64,000 nucleotides of DNA from JANQRX01 sp963663975 (GTDB lineage: Bacteria > Pseudomonadota > Alphaproteobacteria > Rhizobiales > Kaistiaceae), in assembly GCA_963663975.2 (NCBI GenBank), contig CAXXRA010000015.1, positions 434,001 through 498,000 of the forward strand, in the 5' to 3' direction. Shown here in pieces: positions 42,525 through 55,305 of the stretch (its first letter is position 1; each line of letters opens with the position of its first letter). The position numbers and the translations under genes were made by a program. The notes under the pieces were generated by a model. The model was given only the letters and a program-made list of their open reading frames with translations. It had not been told where the DNA came from and searched no databases.

Positions 42525-43274
42525 TCAGGTCTTGGCCCGCGCTGCCATCATGTAGTTGACCTCGAGGTCGTTGGCGAGCCGCCACGCGTCAGCAATCGGA
42601 CTATAGACGACACCGGTTTCGGCCGATGGCTCGAGTTCGGCGATCCTGAACGCCGCCGACAGCTCGCCCGGTGTCACCAGCCGGTTGTAGGAGTGGGTCC
42701 CGCGAGGCAGCCAACGCAAGACGTACTCGGCGCCGATGATGGCAAGCAGGAACGCCTTTGGCGTGCGGTTGATGGTCGAGGCGAGCAGGAGGCCGTTTCG
42801 CCGCACCATCGTTGAGCAGGTGGCGATGAACCGTGCCACGTCGGTCACGTGTTCGACGACTTCCAGAATGAGAACGACATCGAATACCTCGCCGAGAAGG
42901 GCCAGTTCCTCGGCCGTGGTGGCGCGGTAATCGATATCGAGGCCGCCTTCTTCCGCGTGCAGACGGGCTGCCTTGATATTGGCTTGCGACGGGTCGATCG
43001 CGACTACATCGGCGCCCATGCGCCGGAGCGGTTCGGCGACCAGTCCAGCCCCGCAGCCGATGTCGAGCACGCGCAAGCCCGAAAGGGCCGGGACAGTCAC
43101 TGGGTCGCGTTCGAAATGGCGGCAGATCTGATCTCTGATCCACCGAAGGCGAACCGGGTTGAGCCGGTGCAGGGGCCGCATCGGTCCGTTTGCGTCCCAC
43201 CACCTGTCGGCCAGCGCTGAAAAGCGCTCGACCTCGGACGGGTCAACACTGGAATTGATGCCGGTGGCGCTCAC
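42525..43274 (-). CDS. ubiG: Bifunctional 3-demethylubiquinol O-methyltransferase / 2-polyprenyl-6-hydroxyphenol methylase UbiG
   Basis: From GTG 43274 the protein is 249 residues; the frame is open to 43364. It contains EVERFSALADRWWDANGPM-PLHRLNP, SAM motif LRVLDIGCGAGLVAEPLRRMG and EVVEHVTDVARFI, all hallmarks of UbiG. It performs both O-methylations in ubiquinone synthesis. It is divergent from lysC. Confidence 0.95.
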   Translation of the reverse strand: MSATGINSSVDPSEVERFSALADRWWDANGPMRPLHRLNPVRLRWIRDQICRHFERDPVTVPALSGLRVLDIGCGAGLVAEPLRRMGADVVAIDPSQANIKAARLHAEEGGLDIDYRATTAEELALLGEVFDVVLILEVVEHVTDVARFIATCSTMVRRNGLLLASTINRTPKAFLLAIIGAEYVLRWLPRGTHSYNRLVTPGELSAAFRIAELEPSAETGVVYSPIADAWRLANDLEVNYMMAARAKT

Positions 43275-43407
43275 CAAGGCACAGTAGCACGGGCGCAACG
43301 CCAACCGGCATAGCTCGGATGCGCCATTGCGACCGGTCCTCCAAGTCGCTATCAAAGCGCGCATTTTTCCTGCGGATGCGGGTCAGGGCGCAAACGGACG
43401 GTCGGTG

Positions 43408-44661
43408 ATGTCACGCCTCATCATGAAATTCGGCGGTACCTCGGTGGCCGATATCGAGCGCATACGCCGCGTGGCGCGCCATGTCAGGCGCGAGGTCGAT
43501 GCCGGTCACCAGGTCGCGGTCGTTGTCTCGGCCATGGCCGGGACCACCAATCAACTGGTCGCATGGACACGCGAGATTTCGCCCCTCCACGATGCGCGCG
43601 AATATGACACCGTCGTTGCGGCGGGCGAGCAGGTCACCGCGGGCCTGTTGGCGATTGCGTTGCAGGACATTGGGGTCGATGCAAGGTCCTGGCTCGGCTG
43701 GCAGATGCCGATCAGCACCGACGCCGGACATGGTGCGGCGCGGATAGTGGATATCGATGTCGCAGTGCTGAGCGAGCGCCTTGGACGGAACCAGGTGGCG
43801 GTGGTGGCCGGTTTCCAAGGGGTTGGCCCCGACAACCGGATCGCTACGCTGGGGCGAGGCGGGTCGGATACCAGCGCGATTGCGCTGGCCGCCGCGCTTG
43901 GCGCGGAACGCTGCGACATCTACACCGACATCGATGGCGTTTATACCACCGACCCGCGCGTGGTGCCGGAAGCCAGACGCATGGCAAGGCTGTCCCACGA
44001 GGAGATGCTCGAAATGGCCTCGCTTGGGGCCAAGGTGCTGCAGGTGCGATCGGTCGAACTGGCCATGGTGAAAGGGGTCCGGACCTTCGTACGGTCCAGC
44101 TTTGCCGATCCCGATGAGGCGGTCAGCGAACACACCAACTTACCGATTGGTACGCTTATTTGCGATGAGGACGAGATCATGGAGAAGAAAGTCGTCACCG
44201 GGATTGCCTACTCGCGGGACGAAGCCCAGATATCATTGCGGCGGGTGGCCGACAAACCGGGGGTTGCCGCCGCGGTCTTCGGGCCACTGTCCGAAGCCAA
44301 CATCAACGTCGACATGATCGTTCAGAACGTCTCGGAGGACGGTACATTGACCGACATGACGTTCACCGTTCCCCATGCCGACTATCCGCGCGCCTGCCAG
44401 GTCATCGACGGTGCCAAGGACGAGGTCGGGTTCCAGGTGCTGCAGGGCTCCACCGAAGTCGCGAAAGTCTCGGTCATCGGCATCGGCATGCGGTCACATG
44501 CCGGCGTCGCCGCTGAATGTTTTGCCGCTCTGGCCGAGCAGCAGATCAACATTCGCGCCATCACAACATCCGAAATCAAAATTTCCGTGCTGATCGATGC
44601 CTCCCAAACCAACCTTGCGGTACGGACTCTGCATTCGTTATACGGGCTCGACAAAGACTAG
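43408..44661 (+). CDS. lysC: Aspartate kinase LysC
   Basis: The 417-residue enzyme begins SRLIMKFGGTSVADIERI and contains FQGVGPDNRIATLGRGGSDTSA. Two ACT domains fill the C-terminal third (VADKPGVAAAVFGPLSEANI; SVIGIGMRSHAGVAA). It phosphorylates aspartate as the first step to lysine, threonine and methionine; ACT domains imply feedback control. A frame reaches 43327 without support. Confidence 0.96.
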   Translation: MSRLIMKFGGTSVADIERIRRVARHVRREVDAGHQVAVVVSAMAGTTNQLVAWTREISPLHDAREYDTVVAAGEQVTAGLLAIALQDIGVDARSWLGWQMPISTDAGHGAARIVDIDVAVLSERLGRNQVAVVAGFQGVGPDNRIATLGRGGSDTSAIALAAALGAERCDIYTDIDGVYTTDPRVVPEARRMARLSHEEMLEMASLGAKVLQVRSVELAMVKGVRTFVRSSFADPDEAVSEHTNLPIGTLICDEDEIMEKKVVTGIAYSRDEAQISLRRVADKPGVAAAVFGPLSEANINVDMIVQNVSEDGTLTDMTFTVPHADYPRACQVIDGAKDEVGFQVLQGSTEVAKVSVIGIGMRSHAGVAAECFAALAEQQINIRAITTSEIKISVLIDASQTNLAVRTLHSLYGLDKD

Positions 44662-44740
44662 CAATTTGGATGTCGGCAGCGCATCGGTCCCTTGGCGCAG
44701 CCGATCAACGCGACCTGACAACGTCCGAGGGTAGAGGATC

Positions 44741-47005
44741 ATGCGGGGTCCGCCCGCCGGGCCGCGCTTACTGCTTCAACGGTTGCGCCAGGCAATGGCG
44801 GAGCCAATCAGTGCGCAGGCCAGGCTCGATAAAATCGTCACGCTCATCGCTGCCAACATGGTGGCCGAGGTGTGCTCGCTTTATGTGCTCCATGCCGATG
44901 GGGTGCTCGAACTCTATGCGACCGAAGGGCTGAAAAGCGAAGCGGTTCATAGCGCCTCGCTGCGCGTCGGCCAGGGCCTGGTCGGAACCATCGCCGCCGA
45001 CGCCCGCCCGCTCAATCTTCCCTCTGCCAAAACCCATCCCGCGTACCAATACCTGCCGGAAACCGGTGAGGAGAGGTTCACCGCCTTCCTCGGCGTGCCG
45101 CTGCTGCGTGCCGGGCAAACATTGGGCGTGCTGGTGGTGCAGAACGCCGCCCGGCGCAATTACCACGACGAAGAGGTCGAAGCGCTGCAGACCACCGCGA
45201 TGGTGCTCGCCGAGATCGTCGGGGTTGGTGAACTCACCGGCCTCGGCCGGCGCGGAGGCGCGCTTGATGTCGGGCGGCCGCTTATCCTGGAAGGACTTTG
45301 TCTCAGCGAAGGCATTGGCCTGGGCCACGCCGTTCTGCACCAGCCGCGCGTGGTGGTGACCGATCTGATCGGTGAGGATGCGACCCAGGAATCCGAGCGC
45401 CTGGACGAGGCGATTTCCGGGCTCCGGCTTTTTGTCGACGATATGGTGTCGCGCGACGATATCTCGGCCTCGGGCGAGCATCGCGATGTGCTTGAGGCTT
45501 ATCGCATGTACGCCTATGACCGCGGCTGGCTCAGGCGCATGCACGAAGCGATCCGCAATGGTCTGTCGGCCGAAGCGGCGGTTGAAAAAGTCCAGAGCGA
45601 CATGCGGGCGCTGTTGATGCGCCAGACCGATCCCTATCTGCGCGACCGGCTGCACGATTTCGATGACCTCACCAATCGCCTGTTGCGGGTGCTGACCGAC
45701 AAACCTCATGGACCGCTCGACGAGACCCTGCCGCGGGACGCCATCATCGTGGCGCGGAACATGGGAGCGGCCGAACTCCTTGATTATGGTCGCGCCCGCC
45801 TGCGCGGACTGATCCTGGAGGAAGGCGGGGTGACCAGCCACGTCGCCATCGTTGCCCGGGCGCTCGGAATACCGACGGTCGGTCGTGCCGGAGAGGTGTC
45901 GTCTCTGGTTGAGAATGGCGACGCGATCATCGTCGATGGGGTCGCCGGCAGGGTTCATCTGCGCCCCAATCCGGATGTCGAGGCGGCCTATGCCGAGAAG
46001 GTCCGGTTTCGCGCCAAGCGGCAGCAGCAATATCGGCTTCTGCGCGACAAGCCGGCGGTGACGCTGGACGGCCACCGGATCGCGCTGCAGATGAACGCCG
46101 GGCTGTTGGTCGACCTGCCGCATCTCGATGAATCCGGGGCCGAGGGGATCGGTCTGTTCCGCACCGAGCTGCAATTCATGATCGCCGAGACAATGCCGAG
46201 GCGGGACGAACAGATTGCCTTCTATTCGGCGGTCCTGGAAGCGGCGGGGAAACGGTCGGTGACATTTCGCACGCTGGATGTGGGCGGCGACAAGGTTCTG
46301 CCCTATCTGCGCACCGCCGAGGAGCAGAATCCAGCGATGGGCTGGCGCGCGATCAGGTTGGGCCTCGACCGTCCCGGGCTGCTGCGGATGCAGATTCGCG
46401 CTCTGGTGCAGGCCGCGGCCGGCCACACATTGCGGCTGATGCTGCCGATGATCACCGAAGTCGAGGAGGTGCGGCGAACGCGAGCCATGGTCGAGCGCGA
46501 AGTGGCGCATCTGAAACGACATGGCTATCCGGAGCCGACAGCGGTGCGTGTCGGCGCCATGGTCGAGGTTCCGGCCCTGCTGTGGCAGCTTCCCGAGTTG
46601 GCACGGGTCACGGATTTCGTGTCGGTCGGTTCCAATGATCTGATGCAGTTCATGACCGCGAGCGATCGCAGCAACACCCTGGTGGCGGATCGCTTCGATC
46701 CCCTGTCGCGCCCATTCCTGAGGGCCTTGCGTTCCATAGTCGAGGCGCTCGACGGCGAAGTGCCGGTCACATTGTGCGGCGAACTTGCCGGCCAGCCGCT
46801 GGCGGCCATGGCACTGATCGGCCTGGGCTATCGTTCTCTGTCCATGTCGGCCGATGCCATCGGGCCGGTCAAGGCCATGATCCTGTCTCTCGACGCCGCT
46901 GCGGTCACCGGCCTGCTCGACCAACTGTTGGCCGACGACACCGGTGAATCTCGCTTCAGACCGGCGCTGGCGGCATTCGCCGAGGCGCACGCCGTTCCAC
47001 ATTGA
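44741..47005 (+). CDS. ptsP: Nitrogen phosphotransferase system enzyme I (PtsP)
   Basis: The 754-residue protein has an N-terminal GAF domain (about 25-165) and the PTS enzyme I body. The phosphorylated His is in EEGGVTSHVAIVARALGIP (His367), and the PEP-binding barrel contains GLFRTELQFM, TFRTLDVGGDK and SVGSNDLMQF. It transfers phosphate from PEP to NPr in the regulatory PTS-Ntr. It lies between lysC and prfA on the same strand, a typical alphaproteobacterial order. Confidence 0.95.
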   Translation: MRGPPAGPRLLLQRLRQAMAEPISAQARLDKIVTLIAANMVAEVCSLYVLHADGVLELYATEGLKSEAVHSASLRVGQGLVGTIAADARPLNLPSAKTHPAYQYLPETGEERFTAFLGVPLLRAGQTLGVLVVQNAARRNYHDEEVEALQTTAMVLAEIVGVGELTGLGRRGGALDVGRPLILEGLCLSEGIGLGHAVLHQPRVVVTDLIGEDATQESERLDEAISGLRLFVDDMVSRDDISASGEHRDVLEAYRMYAYDRGWLRRMHEAIRNGLSAEAAVEKVQSDMRALLMRQTDPYLRDRLHDFDDLTNRLLRVLTDKPHGPLDETLPRDAIIVARNMGAAELLDYGRARLRGLILEEGGVTSHVAIVARALGIPTVGRAGEVSSLVENGDAIIVDGVAGRVHLRPNPDVEAAYAEKVRFRAKRQQQYRLLRDKPAVTLDGHRIALQMNAGLLVDLPHLDESGAEGIGLFRTELQFMIAETMPRRDEQIAFYSAVLEAAGKRSVTFRTLDVGGDKVLPYLRTAEEQNPAMGWRAIRLGLDRPGLLRMQIRALVQAAAGHTLRLMLPMITEVEEVRRTRAMVEREVAHLKRHGYPEPTAVRVGAMVEVPALLWQLPELARVTDFVSVGSNDLMQFMTASDRSNTLVADRFDPLSRPFLRALRSIVEALDGEVPVTLCGELAGQPLAAMALIGLGYRSLSMSADAIGPVKAMILSLDAAAVTGLLDQLLADDTGESRFRPALAAFAEAHAVPH

Positions 47006-47049
47006 CGGCGGGATGGCTTGCCCCTGCCGGTATGATAGGAAGCGCCTAG

Positions 47050-48111
47050 ATGTTGCCAAACGACAAAATTGACGCGCTGGTCGCGCGGGTTGACCGTATC
47101 GACCGGCGCATGGCTCAGCCCGCGGACGCCGAAACGCTGGTCCGACTGGCGCGCGAGCGTTCGCAGTTGGCGCCGGTCTATGAGGCGATCAGCGATCTGC
47201 GCAGGGTGGAAACCGAACGCAACGACCTCGAATCCCTCCTCGATGACCCCGATATGGCTGCACTTGCCCGCGACGAGGCGGGTCAACTCGACAACCGCAT
47301 CGAGGAACTCACCCAGGCCATCCGCACACTTCTTGTGCCCAAGGACGCAGCCGACGAGAAAAGCGCGATCCTGGAAATCCGTGCCGGGACCGGAGGCAAC
47401 GAGGCGGCCTTATTCGCCGGCGACCTGTTCCGTATGTATCAGCGGCACGCCGATTTGCATGGCTGGCGTATGCAGATCCTGTCGGAAAGTGCCGGCGAGG
47501 CCGGCGGTTACAAGGAAATTGTCGCCAACGTCGCCGGTCAGGGGGTGTTCGCGCGGCTGAAGTTTGAATCGGGCGTTCACAGGGTGCAGAGGGTTCCGGC
47601 GACCGAAACCAGTGGCCGTATCCACACCTCGGCGGCAACCGTTGCGGTTCTGCCGGAGGCCGAAGACGTTGATATCGACATCAAGCAGGAGGATCTGCGG
47701 CTAGATACGCTGCGGGCGTCAAGCGCCGGTGGGCAGCATGCCAACACCACCGATTCCGGCGTGCGCCTGACCCATATGCCAACCGGAATTGTCGTCATGG
47801 CCAACGAGAAGTCGCAGCACCAGAACAGAGCCCGGGCCATGCAGGTCATGCGCGCTCGACTTTATGATCTGCAACGGCAGAAAGCGGACGACGAGCGAGC
47901 CCAAGCCCGTCGCGGCCAAGTGGGTAGCGGCGATCGTTCCGAGCGCATCCGCACCTACAATTTTCCGCAAGGGCGGGTAACCGATCATCGCATCAATCTG
48001 ACCCTGTACAAACTCGATCAGATCATCGCCGGCGAGAGGCTCGACGAGCTGATCGATGCCCTGTCGACGGACCATCAGGCAACGCTCCTGGCAGCCGAAA
48101 TCGACGGATGA
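47050..48111 (+). CDS. prfA: Peptide chain release factor 1
   Basis: The 353-residue RF1 has the GGQ tripeptide at 227-229 within SSAGGQHANTTDS. The anticodon-like tripeptide PAT (183-185) reads UAA/UAG and marks RF1 rather than RF2. RF1 is the factor that recognises UAG, the stop codon repeatedly rebuilt by the mobile elements in this window. prmC, the methylase for its GGQ glutamine, follows 7 bp later. Confidence 0.97.
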   Translation: MLPNDKIDALVARVDRIDRRMAQPADAETLVRLARERSQLAPVYEAISDLRRVETERNDLESLLDDPDMAALARDEAGQLDNRIEELTQAIRTLLVPKDAADEKSAILEIRAGTGGNEAALFAGDLFRMYQRHADLHGWRMQILSESAGEAGGYKEIVANVAGQGVFARLKFESGVHRVQRVPATETSGRIHTSAATVAVLPEAEDVDIDIKQEDLRLDTLRASSAGGQHANTTDSGVRLTHMPTGIVVMANEKSQHQNRARAMQVMRARLYDLQRQKADDERAQARRGQVGSGDRSERIRTYNFPQGRVTDHRINLTLYKLDQIIAGERLDELIDALSTDHQATLLAAEIDG

Positions 48112-48118
48112 GCGTGTG

Positions 48119-49066
48119 ATGCAGGCAACTGTGGAGGACCTTCGCCGCCGTATTGCCGCTCGCTTGCGGCGAGCGTTCGGCGGCGACGATCGAGCGACCG
48201 TGGCCGGCCTCGACGCGCGCCTCATCGTCGCTCATGCGCTGGCGCTGGCGCCCGACGAGTTGCCGGCGGTGGACCTGCATGACGTGCCCGGCGATGCGGA
48301 ACGGCGGGCGCTCGACCTGGCGGCGCGCCGGGCCGCCGGCGAGCCGGTGGCCCGGCTGACGGCCAGGAAGGAATTCTACGGGCTCGAGCTGACGGTTTCG
48401 GCCGACACGCTGATCCCACGGCCGGACACCGAGACGGTCGTCGAGGTTGCACTGGCCGCGGCGGACAGGTTGGGAGGGCGACAGCAAGGGCTGACCGTGC
48501 TCGACCTTGGAACCGGCGCCGGCGGTCTCCTGCTGGCGCTGCTTGCCGAACTTCCGCAGGCCCTGGGTATCGGCGTCGACGTTTCGCCTGGCGCGGTCGC
48601 CACGGCCCACGACAACGCGCACGACCTCGGTCTCGGCAAACGGGCCAGTTTCGTGGTCGGCGACTGGGCGACCGGGATCGTCGGACCATTCGATCTGGTT
48701 GTCGCAAATCCGCCCTATATCCGTTCCGTCGAGATCGACCGATTGTCGATCGAGGTGCGCCGGTATGATCCCCGCCTGGCGCTTGACGGTGGCCAGGACG
48801 GCCTGGCCGCTTACCGCAAAATTCTGCCAGACCTGCCACGGCTGCTGACCGCGCAAGGGGTGGCGGTTATGGAAATCGGCCACGATCAGGCGAGGGCTGC
48901 GGCCGATCTGGCAGTCGCGGCCGGATTTCACTGTACCGTCTCACACGATCTCGGCGGCAGGGATCGTGTGCTTGAATTGACGCCGCGGCCGGCGAAAAGC
49001 CCCGGCGGAGCCGTCGAAGCGGACGAACCGAAAATGGGGCTTGGAAATCAGGCGAGGAACGGCTAG
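48119..49066 (+). CDS. prmC: Release factor glutamine methyltransferase PrmC (HemK)
   Basis: From ATG 48119 the protein is 315 residues. It has an N-terminal helical domain, then SAM motif TVLDLGTGAGGLLLALL and the catalytic NPPY in LVVANPPYIRSVE. It methylates the GGQ glutamine of RF1/RF2. The direct link to prfA supports the call. The C-terminal tail after DRVLELTPRP is about 20 residues longer than usual and looks disordered. Confidence 0.95.
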   Translation: MQATVEDLRRRIAARLRRAFGGDDRATVAGLDARLIVAHALALAPDELPAVDLHDVPGDAERRALDLAARRAAGEPVARLTARKEFYGLELTVSADTLIPRPDTETVVEVALAAADRLGGRQQGLTVLDLGTGAGGLLLALLAELPQALGIGVDVSPGAVATAHDNAHDLGLGKRASFVVGDWATGIVGPFDLVVANPPYIRSVEIDRLSIEVRRYDPRLALDGGQDGLAAYRKILPDLPRLLTAQGVAVMEIGHDQARAAADLAVAAGFHCTVSHDLGGRDRVLELTPRPAKSPGGAVEADEPKMGLGNQARNG

Positions 49067-49389
49067 GGTCCGTCCCGCCGCACGTAGGCGGATGCGACTG
49101 TCGTCCCACGAAACCAGATCTGAACTGCGCTTTTGAACGCAGCTCGATGTGACGGGCGCCGGATCGCCGCTTGGACGTCGGACAGTTTTCTCAGTTCGGA
49201 TGAGCCGAGCTAGACGGGCGGGTCCCGTGTGAGAAGCCAGAACCGGTGAACCACGTTGATAGGGCCGTCATCGGACTGCCGGCAGGACCGGTTGCGAGTG
49301 GAATCCGGCTTGTCCGTTGGGTCCGGCAGACACCTGGGCCGTGACTGCCGGCCTGCAAAAGACCTTTCAATAACGAAGAGATATCGTCG
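49067..49389. other. Spacer between prmC and the DUF4167 gene
   Basis: About 320 bp without a supported gene. It should contain the promoter and leader of the DUF4167 gene. I see short GC-rich inverted stretches (for example TGCCGGCAG near 49279 and CTGCCGGCCTGC near 49347) but no terminator with a T-run and no clear promoter pair. Confidence 0.4.
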
Positions 49390-50028
49390 ATGAGACAAGG
49401 ACAACAAGGCAAGAGGATGCGCGGGCGCAATCGCAAGGGCCCCAATCCTCTCACGCGTTCCTACGAAAGCAATGGCGGCGACGTGAAGATACGCGGCACG
49501 GCGGTTCACGTCGCCGAGAAATATGTGCAGTTGGCAAGGGATGCTCATGCCAGTGACGACCGCGTCGCCAGCGAACATTATTTTCAGCACGCCGAGCATT
49601 ATTTCCGGATTGTCGCGGCGGCGCAGGCGCAACAGCAGCAGCAGGCCGCGGCCCGCATGGAAGCGGCTGGGGAGACGTCTGGTGACGGGCGTGCCAATGG
49701 CGGCAATTTTCAGTCCGCTCAGCCGGCTAACCAGCCAACCATCGGTCCGGACGATCCGCAACCCTTTGCCGGTGGCAATGGCACCGGCGCCGGTGAATCC
49801 AAGCCGCAGGACGTTGCTCCGATCGGCGTCGAGGCACCGCCTGCCGCCGACACTCCCGCGGCGGAGCCAGCCGAGGAAACGGCGGACGATCCCGACAGTC
49901 GGCCGGAGCGGACCGGACAGGGCCAGCGCGCCCCCCGCCGACGCCCACCCTATCGTGATCGCTCGGCCAGAAACGAAACCGCGCCGTCGGATCTGCCGAC
50001 GCCGACGCCGCAGACAGACGAACAGTAA
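49390..50028 (+). CDS. DUF4167-domain protein
   Basis: The 212-residue protein has the conserved N-terminal DUF4167 block: MRQGQQGKRMRGRNRKGPN, then TRSYESNGGDVKIRG and RDAHASDDRVASEHYFQHAE. A Gln-rich patch (about 81-86) and a long low-complexity Pro/Ala/Glu tail follow. The family is almost restricted to alphaproteobacteria, and the basic N-terminus suggests RNA or DNA contact, but no function is established. Confidence 0.9.
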   Translation: MRQGQQGKRMRGRNRKGPNPLTRSYESNGGDVKIRGTAVHVAEKYVQLARDAHASDDRVASEHYFQHAEHYFRIVAAAQAQQQQQAAARMEAAGETSGDGRANGGNFQSAQPANQPTIGPDDPQPFAGGNGTGAGESKPQDVAPIGVEAPPAADTPAAEPAEETADDPDSRPERTGQGQRAPRRRPPYRDRSARNETAPSDLPTPTPQTDEQ

Positions 50029-50037
50029 TCAGCAACG

Positions 50038-50518
50038 CTATCGCGGGGGACGAAGACGGTCACCGGCCGCGATCGTGCCGCTTGAGGCGATCGTAAGATA
50101 GATCCCGCAAGCGGCATGGCCGTCATGCTCCAGAAGGCTCCTGGGCAGGGCGAGATCGCGCCGTGTGGATTGGGGATTGACGTTGGTGGCCGCGCAGCGG
50201 TCAATCCGGGCAAAAGCCTCCTGTCAACCGCTTCGATCTGCAATCGCCGCCCTATCGCGATCGCTGATCGTGAGAGTGGCCCCGCCGTCTTCGAAACCGG
50301 TGCGCAATTCCGCCAGCCGTTCGTTTCTCATCAATATCAGGTAGGCGATTTTGGGCAAATGAACCGGTGCCGCGGGGTCGAAAACTCGACGGCCCGTTCT
50401 CGATCGCCCAGTGCCGATCGAAGGGCAGAGTCTCGCCGGCGACAACGCCAACCTTGTCCAGCGCCTCAAACGACAGCCCGTTGACCGGATAACGGTGAAT
50501 CGCCTGCACATGGATCAT
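50038..50518 (-). pseudogene. MOSC-domain protein remnant (internal deletion and frameshift)
   Basis: The start matches YcbX-like MOSC proteins: MIHVQAIHRYPVNGLSFEAL and FDRHWAIENG. After ENGPSSF a one-base change near 50380 (run of four T on the minus strand) shifts the frame to DPAAPVHLPKIAYL and LAELRTGF, which stops at 50224. The family's last section then appears from about 50210: RCAATNVNPQ, RRDLALPRSLLEHDGH and GIYLTI, ending at TAG 50038-50040. The central region with the catalytic-type Cys is missing, so this is a decayed gene. Confidence 0.8.
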
Positions 50519-50701
50519 CGGCCCTGGTGACCTCGAATGCTTGATCGCCGCGCCGACGGGGCGCCCCTTCCGATGGGGCCGGACCGATACCATATCCTTC
50601 CTGTCGCGGCGTGCCGTTGGGCGCCGTGGATCAAGGGTCATGTGTAGAACGGTCGAGCCGGGTTCCCGGTGAAACGGATCGGCCGGGTCAGGAGAATGGC
50701 A

Positions 50702-53302
<2,601 letters not shown>

Positions 53303-53310
53303 GGACTTCC

Positions 53311-55305
53311 TCAGTTTGATGCCAGTTGGGTCGATTCGGCCTCGTTGCCAAGCAGCCGGTCGATCCGCTGGCGTTCGCGGTCGAACGAGGCCAGCACTTC
53401 GCCCTGAAGCACCCGACCGCGCGGCAGCCTGATGCGCAACGGATCGACGCCTTTGCCGTTGACCCGGATCTCATAGTGGAGATGCGGTCCGGTCGACAGT
53501 CCGGTTGATCCGACATAGCCGATCACCTGGCCCTGTCGAACCCTGGCACCGACCCGCATGCCTTTGGCAAAGCCCTTCTGGTGGGCGTAGGCGGTCTCGT
53601 AACCGTTGGTGTGGCGGATGACGGTGAGGTTGCCGTAACCGGCGGAACGCTTGGCCTTTTTCACCACGCCGTTGCCGGCGGCAAGGATCGGCGTGCCGCG
53701 GCGGGCGGCGAAGTCGACACCGTTGTGCATACGGCGTACGCCGAGCACCGGATGGCGGCGCATGCCGAAGCGGGAGCGAAGCGTGCCCTCGGTCACAGGC
53801 TTGCGCATCAGGAACTTCTTAGCGCTTTTGCCCTCAACGTCATAGTAATCGACGATCCCGTCATCGGGCGTTCGGAAGCGGTAGAACCGCTTCGCAACAC
53901 CATCATGGGTGAGCGAGGCGAAGAGGATTTCCGGGTCGCCTGCAACGATGTCGTCCTTCTCCGGCAATGAGTGGAAGACCTCCAGCGCGTCGGCCGTACT
54001 CGACCGGGCCTGGAAGTCGACATCGAAAGCGAAGATCCGGATCAGTTGGTCGACCAGCGGCGTCGGCATTTCCTGCTCGAGCGCGACTTCGTAGACGGCG
54101 TCGTACAGGCTGGCCGTTCCGGTTTGCGGCTCCGGCTCCGGCTCTGCCGCCGCGAAGACGTCGAAAAGGGAACTCGGTTCGTCGGCCCGGACAAACGCGC
54201 CGCTGTCGTTGCGGGCGACGGTGGCCTGGTGGGCGCCGTCCCGGTAGAGGCTGACCCGCATGGTCCGTACCCCCCTTTCGGCGTCCGGATCCGGCGAATA
54301 CCCGATGCGGATGCGCCGGCTGGAATCGAGATGGGCAATATCGGCAAGCTGCGACAGGGCCGCCTCGATCTGGCCGATATCCTCTTCGGCGACGTCGTTG
54401 GCTATCAGGACAGCCGGCAGATCCTGGTGTTTTCCCGCCGACACCACCGTTTCGCTCAGGCCGCCGACACTGGTGCTGTCCGATTTGGCGATGCTCGACA
54501 GGTTCTCCGGAATGATCCGCACGCCGAGTGCCGAATCGGGGTCGGACAGCGTGTCGAGATCCTCAAACGGCGGCGCGTTCGCAAAAGCCAGGGCGGCCAC
54601 GTTGTAGCCGGCGCCGGCACCCGATGGCAGCCGGCTCTGGTAGCGCACGATCTGCTCGACCTCGGCAGTGGTGAAATTGGCCGCAGGATCAAGATCAGGG
54701 CTGTTGACGGGAAACGGACTGACGCGCACGGCAACCTCGCCGTCGACATTGGCGCCGTACAGCTGATCGTCCTGGTCGGTGACCGAAGCCTCGGGACCGC
54801 TGCTCGGCGGCTCGGGTTCGGAAGTATCGGCGAAAATGCGAAGAGCGTCGTAGGGGGGGACCTCCGCGGCAAGCTCGCCGCGCCGTGCCGACAGAGTGGC
54901 GGTGATGCGGGCGAAGGGTCGCAGCCGGATGAAATCGCGCTCGCCCTGCCGGGTGACAGTGCTGACCTGCAGGATTTCGCGGCTCGACACCCGCTCTTCG
55001 ACCGGTTGGATACGATCACCCTTGCGACCGAAGACCTCCCCGCTGGCCGACACCAGCGCGGTGAAGGAATCGGGAAGGGTGGCGAACTGGTTGGGGTTGT
55101 TGAGGGCTGCGGTGAGGGCCGTGCCCATCAGCAGGATCGAGGTGACACCGGTGAGCACGGTGCCGGTAAGCCAGCGCCAGCCGACCGCTCGCAGGACCGG
55201 CCCGCGCTCGCTTTCATCCTCGTCCATGACGGAAAGTGGCGGCTCGGTGCCGAGGTCGATCAGCCCGGCGCCGTCGCCCTCGTTCAGCAGGGTTATACGG
55301 CCCCT
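53311..55305 (-). CDS. M23-family metallopeptidase, membrane-anchored
   Basis: The protein is about 664 residues if it begins at GTG 55305; the frame is open to 55425. One membrane helix near residues 45-65 (LTGTVLTGVTSILLMGTALTAA) follows a short cytosolic part. The long periplasmic region is of unknown fold. The C-terminal M23 domain shows FGMRRHPVLGVRRMHNGVDFAA and GPHLHYEIRVNGKGVDP with the zinc ligands His and Asp and the HLH motif. It likely trims peptidoglycan. It is convergent with clpB (8 bp between stops) and divergent from the rRNA operon. Confidence 0.85.
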   Translation of the reverse strand, partial: RGRITLLNEGDGAGLIDLGTEPPLSVMDEDESERGPVLRAVGWRWLTGTVLTGVTSILLMGTALTAALNNPNQFATLPDSFTALVSASGEVFGRKGDRIQPVEERVSSREILQVSTVTRQGERDFIRLRPFARITATLSARRGELAAEVPPYDALRIFADTSEPEPPSSGPEASVTDQDDQLYGANVDGEVAVRVSPFPVNSPDLDPAANFTTAEVEQIVRYQSRLPSGAGAGYNVAALAFANAPPFEDLDTLSDPDSALGVRIIPENLSSIAKSDSTSVGGLSETVVSAGKHQDLPAVLIANDVAEEDIGQIEAALSQLADIAHLDSSRRIRIGYSPDPDAERGVRTMRVSLYRDGAHQATVARNDSGAFVRADEPSSLFDVFAAAEPEPEPQTGTASLYDAVYEVALEQEMPTPLVDQLIRIFAFDVDFQARSSTADALEVFHSLPEKDDIVAGDPEILFASLTHDGVAKRFYRFRTPDDGIVDYYDVEGKSAKKFLMRKPVTEGTLRSRFGMRRHPVLGVRRMHNGVDFAARRGTPILAAGNGVVKKAKRSAGYGNLTVIRHTNGYETAYAHQKGFAKGMRVGARVRQGQVIGYVGSTGLSTGPHLHYEIRVNGKGVDPLRIRLPRGRVLQGEVLASFDRERQRIDRLLGNEAESTQLASN

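Noticed and set aside
44768..47059. A 763-residue minus-strand open frame
   Set aside because: Antisense to ptsP, composition rich in His/Gln/Arg as expected for a shadow frame, no domain seen.
50530..50600. Possible RpoH promoter before clpB (CTTGAT followed by a C-rich stretch)
   Set aside because: The -35-like part is imperfect and no convincing -10 element is found at the right distance.
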